Assembly (NCBI RefSeq): GCF_014982725.1
Contig: NZ_JADCJZ010000002.1
Location: forward strand, 556,106 to 620,105
DNA from: Thermophilibacter gallinarum
GTDB taxonomy: Bacteria > Actinomycetota > Coriobacteriia > Coriobacteriales > Atopobiaceae
Direction of reading: 5' to 3'
DNA: 64,000 bases
Program-made: the position numbers and the translations under genes
Notes under the pieces: model-generated
Database searches by the model: none
What the model saw: only the letters and a program-made list of their open reading frames with translations
Told to the model about the DNA's origin: nothing
Shown: piece by piece, positions 54,452 to 62,514 of the stretch
Position numbering within the stretch: position 1 is the first letter of the stretch
Layout: each line of letters opens with the position of its first letter

Positions 54452-57253
54452 CTATCGCCCGCCGAGGACGTCGTCCTCGAAGGAAGCGAGCTCATTGGTC
54501 GCGCGACGCGTGCGGGCAGCCGAAAGGGCAAAGTACACGACGGTCACGCCCAGGCCGGCGAGCATGACCCAGTGGGTCCAGCAGGTCTGCTCGTTGGTCT
54601 CGCCGGAGGCGAGCGGCGTGGTGTCGTCGCCGATCTGCTCGGAGTCGGACTCGGTACCGTCGGTGAGCGGGGTCTCGTCCTCCTCGACGGTCTCCTCGTC
54701 CTCGGCGTCGTCGGTGTCGTCAGCGTCGTCGCCACCGGTCACGGCAACAGGGGCGGGGTTGGTCCCGCCGCCGGTCGTGGTGCCACCGCCGCCGGGGTTG
54801 GTGTCGTCGCCGCCACCGCCCGGGTTGTCATCATCGTCACCGGGGTCGACAGGATCGACGGGGGTAACGGGGGTATCGTCGTCGCCGTCATCAGCAGCAG
54901 TGATGGTCAGCGTGCCGGGGATGAACTCGAGGTCGTAGTTGTCAGCCTTAAACTTGCCGTCGGGGTTATCGGCCAGCGCGAGCGTGCCCCGCATAATCTT
55001 GTAGTCACCCGGTTTCTCGCCTTCCTCGCGGTCAGCGGATCCGGTCCAGCCAGGAATCTCACCGTTCTTCGCGCCAGAGTAGGTGGTGGTCAGCTGGGGA
55101 TCACGCTCGCCCTCGACCTTGGTCTGATCCCCAGCGGTAACGGTGATGGTAGCCTTCGTCACCGTAAGCGTGCCGTAGTTCAGAGTGACGTTGTAGTTAT
55201 CATCGAGGTTTGTGCCGGCGGTCGGGTGTACATCAAACGTATTGGTGACGGTGGTACCAACATTTTTCGGACACTCTGCAGTGAGATCGTACGTCGCCCC
55301 TTCGCCTTCGGCCCAGCCGCCGCCATTGTCGGGATCAAGATCGGAGCTGACCGTCACGCCGTTTTTCTTGAACTCGTTGGTCCCGTCATACGTCTTGCTG
55401 AGCGTGGCGGACGTGAATGTAATCTGACGCCTGTTGATCGTCAGGTCAACAGGCCTGAACTCGATGGTGGTTGAGCCTCGAGTCAGGGTCACGCTCATCC
55501 TGCCGGAGTCGGCAACGTCCTTAGCACCGCACTCAGACGTATAGGTTCCGGTATCCGAGTCGACGATCTCCTTAGACTCGTCAACCGTCTTCCCTTCGTC
55601 GTTTATAAGCTTAAAGGTTAGCGTGTCACCCTTTTTCACGCCGGAAACCGTGACGCCGTGCGTATCACCGTCGTAGTACCACGTGCCGCCAATGACGGTG
55701 AAGTCATCCCTCCACTGGGCATAGAGAACGTCGTCGACATCGGGGTTGAGCGTGTAGGTGCCGCCCGGACAATACTTCGTGCCGTTCCCATTAGGATCGG
55801 TATTCCAGCTATCGAACACCTTCCCGGCGGGCGCCTTGAAGTGGTTGTCCTGAACCTTTGCCGTATTGCCAGTGCTAACCCAGCCATAGGAGAAGTACTC
55901 TTCGCCCGTCCCGCCATTGGGCTTGTACGTCAGAACATCCCTATCGGGAACATAGCGACCATAGAACGTGGTATCCACGCTCAGCGTGTCGCCGCTCCCA
56001 AAGTCAACCTTCTCGGTGCAGGCCGCATCAGCATACCAACCGTCAAAGACGTAGGTATACCCGCCCGGGCCTATCTCTTTATCGCCTTCGTAGTGGGGAT
56101 AGGCAATATCGCTCAGCGAAACACCCTTCGTATAGAGGGTGTAGTACTCCGGAATGGGCTGATCGAAGTCCTCCGCTCCGGGCTGCTTGACTCGGAAGCC
56201 GACCTGAATCTTGGCCTCGTCGATAAGAGTCACGGTACCATCAAGGTGATAAGTGTTCGTGCCCGTTGCGACTACCGGATTCTTGAGATTTGCGCCCGCA
56301 TTGGCGCCGTTAGCGACCTTGAGCTCAGTCCACTCAATCGTATAGTGGCCGTCCTGCTTCGCCTCTTCAGAACCGGGCTCCGCATAGGTGTACTTCTTGC
56401 CATCAACTGTAATCGTCGTCTGGGCAAGATCGGCAGGGTAGGTGATCTTAAGGCTGTTAAGCTCATCGCCCTCGTAGAGCGTTGTTTCGACCTCGTGATT
56501 CGCGGGGCTGTCAATGCCGGTGATGGTACCGACGCCCATGCCGTTCCACTGAGTGTTGGGGTCGGCATTGGGGTCATGCTTAATGTTAGGGATGAGCGTG
56601 TAGAAGTAGACGTTCACGCCCTTGACGGTAACCCAGAACTCCTCGCTGCCGCCAAAGATAACTCCCCACTCGTGAGTCACCTTTACGGTTCCCTCGGCAA
56701 GACCAGTTACGGTTGCCCTATTGCCATTCCCCTCAATCTTGGCAATAGAGTCATCGGATACGCTCCACGAATGCGGCCGGATACTCCACTCACCAGTAAT
56801 TTCAACAGACCCGCCAACGGTAGTCGTGTACGACCCGCCGGCGCGAGTCGACGCGTTCGTCGACTGGGTGGAGGTGGTGCTGAGCAGCTGGGGCTCGACG
56901 GTGGTCGTGGTTGCCTGCGGGGTCTCGGTCTCCTCGGCCGGCTCGGCCTCCTCGACGGGCGTCTCGTCCTCGGTCTCGGTGACGACGTCCTCGTCGTCCG
57001 ACTCGGTCTCGACCTCGTCGGTCACGACGGCGTCGTCCTTCTCGCCCTCCGTCTCGTCGTCGGCGACGACGTCGGAGACGATGACCTCATCCTCGGGCGC
57101 CTGGGCACCGAGCAGGTCGTCGGCGTACGCCTGGAGGTTGGAGCCCTGCAGCACCAGCACGACGGTCAGGACCGCGGCAAGCACGGCCTTAAGCCCGTTG
57201 GCGAAGATGCCCTGAGCGGCCCTTCTGCCCTCTCGCTTTGAACTCACGTTCAT
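54452..57253 (-). CDS. Surface protein with Ig-like/MBG repeats and CWxHW tail, module 1
   Basis: 933 residues: long signal peptide (KAVLAAVLTVVLVLQGSNLQAYA), acidic Glu/Asp/Thr spacer, BIG2-like Ig domain (DDSIAKIEGNGNRATVTGLAEGTVKVTHEW), InlB-type repeats (YVFDGWYADAACTEKVDFGSGDTL), MBG-type domains (ITFTSATLSKTYDGTNEF; ITVTAGDQTKVEGERDPQLTTTYSG), then a Gly/Asp/Thr spacer. The C-terminus is TPLASGETNEQTCWTHW, membrane helix, RTRR and a 20-residue tail. There is no LPxTG motif. ATG at 57253 follows GAGG. Its partner gene follows 20 bp later. Confidence 0.88.
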   Translation of the reverse strand: MNVSSKREGRRAAQGIFANGLKAVLAAVLTVVLVLQGSNLQAYADDLLGAQAPEDEVIVSDVVADDETEGEKDDAVVTDEVETESDDEDVVTETEDETPVEEAEPAEETETPQATTTTVEPQLLSTTSTQSTNASTRAGGSYTTTVGGSVEITGEWSIRPHSWSVSDDSIAKIEGNGNRATVTGLAEGTVKVTHEWGVIFGGSEEFWVTVKGVNVYFYTLIPNIKHDPNADPNTQWNGMGVGTITGIDSPANHEVETTLYEGDELNSLKITYPADLAQTTITVDGKKYTYAEPGSEEAKQDGHYTIEWTELKVANGANAGANLKNPVVATGTNTYHLDGTVTLIDEAKIQVGFRVKQPGAEDFDQPIPEYYTLYTKGVSLSDIAYPHYEGDKEIGPGGYTYVFDGWYADAACTEKVDFGSGDTLSVDTTFYGRYVPDRDVLTYKPNGGTGEEYFSYGWVSTGNTAKVQDNHFKAPAGKVFDSWNTDPNGNGTKYCPGGTYTLNPDVDDVLYAQWRDDFTVIGGTWYYDGDTHGVTVSGVKKGDTLTFKLINDEGKTVDESKEIVDSDTGTYTSECGAKDVADSGRMSVTLTRGSTTIEFRPVDLTINRRQITFTSATLSKTYDGTNEFKKNGVTVSSDLDPDNGGGWAEGEGATYDLTAECPKNVGTTVTNTFDVHPTAGTNLDDNYNVTLNYGTLTVTKATITVTAGDQTKVEGERDPQLTTTYSGAKNGEIPGWTGSADREEGEKPGDYKIMRGTLALADNPDGKFKADNYDLEFIPGTLTITAADDGDDDTPVTPVDPVDPGDDDDNPGGGGDDTNPGGGGTTTGGGTNPAPVAVTGGDDADDTDDAEDEETVEEDETPLTDGTESDSEQIGDDTTPLASGETNEQTCWTHWVMLAGLGVTVVYFALSAARTRRATNELASFEDDVLGGR

Positions 57254-57669
57254 CACCAGCCTCAAAACCAAATCCCCGCTATGTTTGAACTTCGTTTCTG
57301 GGATCCATCACATTTATAGATGAATGTCCAGTGTGCGTTAGGATACCACACCGCCAACTGAATTTCCGCTGGTAGCTGGTTTTTTTGCGATCCAACGTCT
57401 CGCACGACCCGCGTCAAGATTTCAACCTGTAGTTCCAGTAGCAACTAGCTGGGCTTTTCCAGGAAGCGTTACGCGGTCGACCGAGTCGCGTATTTTGTAA
57501 TGCTTCTGCCCACAGCCACTCAGAGCGCATATCCGGCCGTTGCCCGCGCGCATACCCAGCGCTCGTGAATTCACGAGCGGCACCTTTCGACCGCTTTGGC
57601 GAGAAGAACCCCCTCTCGTGAATTCACGAGCGCCAAGTTCGTGCACGGTGAGTCACCTCTGGCGAACAG
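57254..57669. other. Gene-free gap: promoter of surface module 1 and repeat c
   Basis: No gene is visible. 57254-57360 is AT-rich and carries a candidate -10 box for the surface gene (TATAAA on the minus strand, 57313-57318). Repeat copy c fills 57537-57646. Confidence 0.6.
57537..57646. repeat. Double GAATTC palindrome element, copy c
   Basis: Palindromes at 57563-57578 and 57616-57631 (CTCGTGAATTCACGAG). It shares the flank CCGTTGCCCGCGCGCATACC and the centre GCTTTGGCGAGAAGAACCCC with copy d, so c and d form one subtype and a and b another. It ends 23 bp behind the 242-residue gene. Confidence 0.9.
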
Positions 57670-58398
57670 CTAGATTCGTCCTTTGAAGTAATACCAGAGC
57701 AAATGGTCTAATCCGTTCCTGCTGATTTCTCCGCCAGCCGCGCGGATGACATCGTCGATGCACTGCTGATAGGTAGCGTAGTCCTCGAGGGCGTGTTGCG
57801 TCTGCCTGTTAAGGCCGTAATACTCCACATAGAGCGGCAAGGCTTTTTTCACCACGCTGTCGTAAGGAGAATAGTTATCTTGCTCTGGCTTTCCTTCGAA
57901 GAGGCTGTAGCACGCATAGTGGCAAAACTTCGAAGCAAATGACTTATTTCTCCGACCGTTCCCCGAACCAGTAGACTTCGTAATATCAGACAGCTTGGTC
58001 ACAAGCTCATAGTTATCCTTCTTGGGATTCATCAAGCATCCGTACAGCCACTCACTGCCCATTTCGCAAAGTCGGTCTGTGAGCTCATCCCGCTCCTCTT
58101 CACTCATACGAGTTGAGTACTTCCGATTCACCCGACGTACTACTGAATAGATGATGTCGCGATACTCGTCCCTGCTGAAAGTGATCTCACCGCGCAACGC
58201 CTTACCGAGCTTCTCGAGCTCTTTGAGCTCACCATCCTCACGCATATATTCCGAGTTGTACTCGATCATCTTCTCAACGCGAGCCACATTATCGAGCGAG
58301 AGCTTCACAAGCTGACGTCCCACGCGCTGCTCAGAGTCTCGGATAATCTCCAAGGCGTACGCCTTCGAGTGCTCCAGCTCCCTTTGAATCAGGTTCAT
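57670..58398 (-). CDS. Hypothetical helical protein (possible OGG-fold-like)
   Basis: The 242-residue protein is mostly charged helices in the first half. The second half has KSFASKFCHYACYSLF, YSPYDSVVKKALPLYVEYYG and a C-terminal GLDHLLWYYFKGRI. The pattern of S-F-A-S-K-[FY]-aromatic followed by P-x-[YF]-D-S recalls proteins annotated with an 8-oxoguanine glycosylase-like fold that occur in defence islands; this is a weak resemblance. Base composition is lower in GC than the flanks. It diverges from the Panacea gene and may be part of the same acquired island. Confidence 0.45.
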   Translation of the reverse strand: MNLIQRELEHSKAYALEIIRDSEQRVGRQLVKLSLDNVARVEKMIEYNSEYMREDGELKELEKLGKALRGEITFSRDEYRDIIYSVVRRVNRKYSTRMSEEERDELTDRLCEMGSEWLYGCLMNPKKDNYELVTKLSDITKSTGSGNGRRNKSFASKFCHYACYSLFEGKPEQDNYSPYDSVVKKALPLYVEYYGLNRQTQHALEDYATYQQCIDDVIRAAGGEISRNGLDHLLWYYFKGRI

Positions 58399-58639
58399 CG
58401 TCCCCCAGACGTCATCAGCGATATCAAACCCTGTCCCTATACCTATAAACGATTCCAGACCTTCATCAAACTTAACTTACCCACGAATTCTGAAACATCG
58501 AGTTCGCGCAGCACACGCATTCGAAAGCGAAACGCTGCCCAGCCATAGCCAAATTGAAGCGCCGATGATGAAGAGCCCGGGTTGAGCATTGTTGTCCAGC
58601 GCTGATGATATGATTCATGTGCAGAGAGGGGGTCCATTG

Positions 58640-59101
58640 ATGGCAAACGTTAATGATGTTGCCCTATACGTGCTTAACCGAATTGGCTATACGTCAACCA
58701 TGAAGCTGCAGAAGCTCGTCTTCTATAGTCAGGCATACAACCTCGTGTCCACGGGCAGGCCCCTGTTCGAAGACCGAATCGAAGCTTGGGCAAACGGCCC
58801 CGTTGTCCCCTCCCTCTTTTTTGAGCACAAGGGTCGTTACGTCATCGGACCCGAGGACCTTTCACTTCACGGCCCCTCGACCCTAACCATGACTGATATT
58901 GCCTGCATTGATCACGTCATCTCCCGCCTGGGCGACAAAACGGGGTCAGAGCTTAGCTGCCTCACTCACTCAGAGGATCCCTGGATGGCAGCGCGGGGCA
59001 ATCTTCCCTACGGTGCCCGCTCACACAACCAAATCTCACTCGATTCGATTCACGCTTTCTATTCCTCTGACAGAGCCCGTTCTAACCCCGTCTTTTGCTA
59101 G
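58640..59101 (+). CDS. Panacea-domain (DUF4065) antitoxin
   Basis: The 153-residue protein has the Panacea/SocA-like pattern: NDVALYVLNRIGYTSTMKLQKLVFYSQAYNLV, then FEDRIEAWANGPVVPSLF. Panacea proteins neutralise many different toxins, including toxSAS small alarmone synthetases. The next gene encodes exactly such a synthetase-like protein, 5 bp downstream. ATG at 58640 follows GAGAGGGGG. The GC content is lower than the neighbourhood. Confidence 0.85.
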   Translation: MANVNDVALYVLNRIGYTSTMKLQKLVFYSQAYNLVSTGRPLFEDRIEAWANGPVVPSLFFEHKGRYVIGPEDLSLHGPSTLTMTDIACIDHVISRLGDKTGSELSCLTHSEDPWMAARGNLPYGARSHNQISLDSIHAFYSSDRARSNPVFC

Positions 59102-59106
59102 ACGCC

Positions 59107-60108
59107 ATGGAGCCGCAGTTTTCAAAAAGCAGGATTCGTTGGGCTGGCAGCATCCTCAGAAACGATGACTCCAATCCGGCTGACCTCCAGTGCGCGCATG
59201 AAGCTCTCGCGTACTGGAGGTCAGCTCATGAGAGCCCCCTTGATGAGATGATGCACATCTTGGAATCGTCGCCCGTTGAGGGCGCAATCGTCGTAAGTCG
59301 CCTAAAGCGCATTGACACCATTAAAGGAAAGCTGCAAAGAGCGGGACAACACCACGAGCTCGACACCATGTATGACATTGCTGGTTGTCGGATTATCGTT
59401 CCAACGGTCGAGGGTGTCTATCAGGTGCGCGACTACTTATCCCGGCAAGCCAATATTGCTAAGCTGCTGGACCGCATAGTAGATCCAAAGCTCAATGGGT
59501 ATCGATCCCTCCATGTAATCACAGAGCATCATAGCGAGAAGTTTGGCTATCCACGCCTAAGAGTAGAAACGCAGGTCAGAACGCAGCTGCAGCATTCTTG
59601 GGCAACCGCAGTCGAGAGCTACGACCTTATTTCTAGATCTCACCTCAAGTTCGACTCGGGTGAGAAGGATGTAATGAGGTTCTTTTCTCTAGCGTCCGGA
59701 GCATTCGCAATTCAAGAGTCCACAACCCCTGTGCCAGATATTCCAACAAGCATCGATGCAATTGCACACGAGCTATCTGCTCTAGACGACATACTTCATA
59801 TCACGGATAGGCTTTCGGCCTTCTCCCAGTCCATGAGCTTCGTCATGGACGGCCAAAAGGTCCCAAAAGCCCCCTACTACCTCATCAAAGTCGATTACGA
59901 CATGCAGGGAATCTGGATTGTTCCGCTCCGTGACTCAAGCGTGGGTTCAATCATGACAATGTACGGCATAGAGGAGAACGAGAAGCTTCCTTCCAACGAT
60001 ATCCTTCTCGTGAAGGCTGCATCTGTCGAAGATCTGCACGCTGCGTATCCGAACTACTTCTCGAACATAGACAGCTTTATTGGACTGCTGGATAACCTCA
60101 TTCAATAG
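59107..60108 (+). CDS. RelA/SpoT-domain toxin (toxSAS-like)
   Basis: The 333-residue protein has a RelA/SpoT nucleotidyltransferase core: ISRLKRIDT-like VVSRLKRIDTIKGKLQRAG, MYDIAGCRIIVP, DPKLNGYRSLHVITE, and RVETQVRTQLQHSWATAVES, followed by a 130-residue C-terminal region. No HD hydrolase, TGS or ACT domain is present. Coupled to a Panacea gene, it is best read as a toxin of the toxSAS type, which modifies nucleotides or tRNA. The exact product cannot be read from sequence. Confidence 0.85.
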   Translation: MEPQFSKSRIRWAGSILRNDDSNPADLQCAHEALAYWRSAHESPLDEMMHILESSPVEGAIVVSRLKRIDTIKGKLQRAGQHHELDTMYDIAGCRIIVPTVEGVYQVRDYLSRQANIAKLLDRIVDPKLNGYRSLHVITEHHSEKFGYPRLRVETQVRTQLQHSWATAVESYDLISRSHLKFDSGEKDVMRFFSLASGAFAIQESTTPVPDIPTSIDAIAHELSALDDILHITDRLSAFSQSMSFVMDGQKVPKAPYYLIKVDYDMQGIWIVPLRDSSVGSIMTMYGIEENEKLPSNDILLVKAASVEDLHAAYPNYFSNIDSFIGLLDNLIQ

Positions 60109-60378
60109 GCCTTTCAGGAGCATCCCGAGTCCTGGCTCCGGAGCCTTAACGCCTGCGATTTCGCGCGCTATTGAGCTGCGCACATGGGTAGTTGACATCA
60201 GTCCGCGCCCAATCAGATTGGACTTAGGCCCATGCCTCTTATGATTATTAAGTCCAATACAAGTCTAATCAGGGCTCGATTAAGTCGTAAATTGGACTAG
60301 CTTACGACTAACGGCCTCGACTACATTCGCTTGGCCTACACCCAACCTTGCCTCTCAATAGGCCTCCTCCATCGCAGA
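60109..60378. other. Gap with short TTGGACTTA-type repeats
   Basis: No gene is visible. TTGGACTTA (60218-60226) and its complement TAAGTCCAA (60249-60257), an inverted TTAAGTCGTAA/TTACGACTAA pair (60280-60290 and 60302-60311) and a further TTGGACTAG occur in 110 AT-rich bases behind the toxin gene. They could be a terminator, an operator or an old insertion edge. Confidence 0.6.
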
Positions 60379-60657
60379 TCAGGCAGCGGCATCGGACATG
60401 TCAGCCTCGCTCCCCAGATAGCCCGGGAACGGGAAGGCTACCGCCACCGTCCCGTAGTGGTCGCGATGCGCCTGCTCAACGGCCTTGGCAAGCTCCGTTC
60501 CCGTCTTACTCGTCGCGTCAAAGCGCTCCCCGTCCCGCACCCTCGCATCGATGTCAAACTCAAGCTCCTGCACCGGGGTGCTCGCCACCTGCCCGTCCGA
60601 CAAGCTCAGCTCGATATAGCACTTCATCCGGCAGCTCTTGTCCGGGAAGAAGCACAC
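60379..60657 (-). CDS. Hypothetical protein downstream of the anchored 315-residue protein
   Basis: Up to 92 residues from GTG 60657 (10 bp after the upstream stop), or 82 residues from ATG 60627. It contains KCYIELSLSDGQVASTPVQELEFDIDARVRDGERFDATSKTGTELAKAV, which reads as a compact alpha/beta domain, and no membrane segment. I do not recognise it. It could be a separate small protein or the last domain of the upstream protein cut off by a stop codon. Confidence 0.45.
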   Translation of the reverse strand: MCFFPDKSCRMKCYIELSLSDGQVASTPVQELEFDIDARVRDGERFDATSKTGTELAKAVEQAHRDHYGTVAVAFPFPGYLGSEADMSDAAA

Positions 60658-60666
60658 GGGAAAGCT

Positions 60667-61614
60667 CTAGTTGTCCTTCCCACGTACGCTCTCGTTGATC
60701 GCAGCCTCAAATTCAAAGGTCGGCTCACTCGTGTCCACGCGGATTCCGAAGACCGCCCTCCTGCCGTCGCCCACGCCATAAGCGCCCCACTCGACCGTGC
60801 CGTCCGGGTTTACAACCACCCAGTACTCTTTCTGCGCACTGCCACTCTCCTCGCCGTCCGCGGAAGCGATGTCGAGCTTCAGCTTGAACTCCCTCTTCTC
60901 CGAGGGCGCCTCGACAACGTCTGCATCGCTCAGAACCCGAACGGAAGCGGTCTCTCCGTTGCGAACGTCGTCAAACCCAAACGAATACTCGCTCTTACCA
61001 AAGCACTTCGCGAAATCCGGGTCGTCGCAACTCACCGTGCATGTGAGCGAGGTCGCATCAAGCCAACCGGCATTCCCAATCAAAATGGACACGCCGCCCC
61101 CAGTCCCGCCATCCGCGGCATCATCCCGAGCCGTATCGGGATATACATCCAACTCCGCCCGGCAGATAGGCTCAATCTCCTCGGCAACGAACCTGAACTT
61201 GGTAAACGTCGCGGTCTGCTCGTCATAGTTCCGAACAATCAGCTGGGTCGCACAGCTCTCGTTGAAATACGCAACCTTGTCAGGCTCGACCTCGTCATTG
61301 AATACCTCAATCGGCCCGTCACCATTCAACTCCACATCATAGAGGGGCTCTTCGCTGAGGAGGTCTATGCTTATCCCATGCGGAGACGTCGCGTCGGCAT
61401 ACCAGTCGGACAGGTTAATGAGACCACCGACTATGCCGATGATGGCTGTGGCCGCGGCGAGCCATTGCGCCCAGCCCATGCCAGTCGGTCGACCGCTCGC
61501 ACTGTTGCCCTCTTTTCCACTACTCTCGCCGTGCCGCTCAGTCGGAGCAGAAGCCTTCTTGCCCTCGACAGCTGGATGATCTCGACGGGTCTTCGCATCT
61601 TCAGGTCCCGGCAT
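60667..61614 (-). CDS. Hypothetical single-pass membrane protein
   Basis: The 315-residue protein has a polar Lys/Ser/Glu-rich N-terminus (about 1-45), one membrane helix (GWAQWLAAATAIIGIVGGLINL) and an extracytoplasmic beta-rich part (YDVELNGDGPIEVFNDEVEPDKVAYFNE, YWVVVNPDGTVEWGAYGVGDG) with several Cys. No family recognised. It lies between the toxin-antitoxin pair and repeat copy d, with higher GC than the toxin-antitoxin pair. Confidence 0.6.
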   Translation of the reverse strand: MPGPEDAKTRRDHPAVEGKKASAPTERHGESSGKEGNSASGRPTGMGWAQWLAAATAIIGIVGGLINLSDWYADATSPHGISIDLLSEEPLYDVELNGDGPIEVFNDEVEPDKVAYFNESCATQLIVRNYDEQTATFTKFRFVAEEIEPICRAELDVYPDTARDDAADGGTGGGVSILIGNAGWLDATSLTCTVSCDDPDFAKCFGKSEYSFGFDDVRNGETASVRVLSDADVVEAPSEKREFKLKLDIASADGEESGSAQKEYWVVVNPDGTVEWGAYGVGDGRRAVFGIRVDTSEPTFEFEAAINESVRGKDN

Positions 61615-61793
61615 GACGCACCCCCAGGCTCACGCAGCCGACATGCAGATGCGACCAAGAAGCGCCGTCTCCGCCGAAGGGGCTGACCAACGATCAAGCT
61701 ATGAAGTGGTGTACCTGAAAAGACTACCGTAGCGCGACGATCGAACCAGGCCCAATTCCGCCAGCGCGCAAGCTGAACGGCAACCGCATCCCG

Positions 61794-61903
61794 CCGTTGC
61801 CCGCGCGCATACCTAACGCTCGTGAATTCACGAGAGCCACCTTTTGCCCGCTTTGGCGAGAAGAACCCCCTCTCGTGAATTCACGAGAGCCAAGTTCGTG
61901 CAT
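61794..61903. repeat. Double GAATTC palindrome element, copy d
   Basis: Palindromes at 61819-61834 and 61872-61887. The flank and centre match copy c. It lies behind the second small membrane-protein gene, the same position that copy b holds relative to the first. Confidence 0.9.
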
Positions 61904-61914
61904 CGCGCACGAGA

Positions 61915-61946
61915 AGGACCCCCGAACCGTGAGGCTCGGGGGTCCT
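61915..61946 (-). terminator. Terminator of surface module 2
   Basis: AGGACCCCCGA and its exact complement with a 10-base loop, 30 bp behind the stop at 61976. It plays the same role as the hairpin at 53893-53923. Confidence 0.8.
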
Positions 61947-61975
61947 GTCCGTCGTACTGTGTCGCGACCTGCGTG

Positions 61976-62497
61976 CTAGCCGATGATCGTGGCGAGCGCG
62001 GAGCGCGAGTCGAACGGGATGGTCTTGCCGGTCTCGACGACCACGACCTCTCCCTCCCAGGTCTCGTCCTTGTGCTCGCCGTCGTCGTCACGGGCGGGCT
62101 CGTACTTGGACGTGCGGACGACATGCGTCCAGTTGGCCGGGTTCTCCTCGTCGTTGGGGTCGGGGGCGTCCTCGCGGTCGAAGCCGTACTCGAGGTTAGC
62201 CAGGACGGTGGCGATGGAGTCGGACGCGGAGGAGCCGGCGGGCATCATGCGGACGCCGGTCTCGCTGTTGTAGTAGCGGCCGTCACCGACGTAGACGGTG
62301 CGGACGCTCTCCTGACGCGTCTTCTCCGTCTTGACGGCAAACCCGACGCCCACGATCACGATCGCCCACCAGACAACGCTCAGGACGAGGTCGAGCGGCG
62401 CGTCCACGTTGTTGAAGCCGAGGTTAAACCAGAGCCACAGCAGGAACGCGGAAGCAACGGCGATAAGAGCGGTGAGAATGACGTTGGACTTCTTCAT
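61976..62497 (-). CDS. Small two-helix membrane protein, module 2
   Basis: The 173-residue paralogue of the 53946-54431 product: MKKSN start, two helices (LTALIAVASAFLLWLWFNLGF, LDLVLSVVWWAIVIVGVGFAV), then VRTVYVGDGRYYNSETGVR and VVRTSKYE, WEGEVVVVETGKTIPF. A 15-20-residue acidic insertion distinguishes it. It follows the second CWxHW surface gene by 17 bp. The conserved pairing supports a shared function, not yet known. Confidence 0.75.
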   Translation of the reverse strand: MKKSNVILTALIAVASAFLLWLWFNLGFNNVDAPLDLVLSVVWWAIVIVGVGFAVKTEKTRQESVRTVYVGDGRYYNSETGVRMMPAGSSASDSIATVLANLEYGFDREDAPDPNDEENPANWTHVVRTSKYEPARDDDGEHKDETWEGEVVVVETGKTIPFDSRSALATIIG

Positions 62498-62514
62498 CGT
62501 TAACCCCTCCTTCC

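Larger units (their letters stand above)
61615..61975. other. Gap: upstream region, repeat d and terminator
   Basis: No gene is visible. It holds the promoter side of the 315-residue gene, repeat copy d (61794-61903) and the hairpin at 61915-61946. Confidence 0.65.

Noticed and set aside
61431-61697. Small Arg-rich frame on the minus strand
   Set aside because: It overlaps the start of the 315-residue gene in another frame, has no motif and no ribosome site.
52326-61903. Insertion-sequence ends flanking a transposon
   Set aside because: No transposase gene lies between any pair of repeats, and every copy is itself a double palindrome; a mobile origin remains possible but an IS is not supported.
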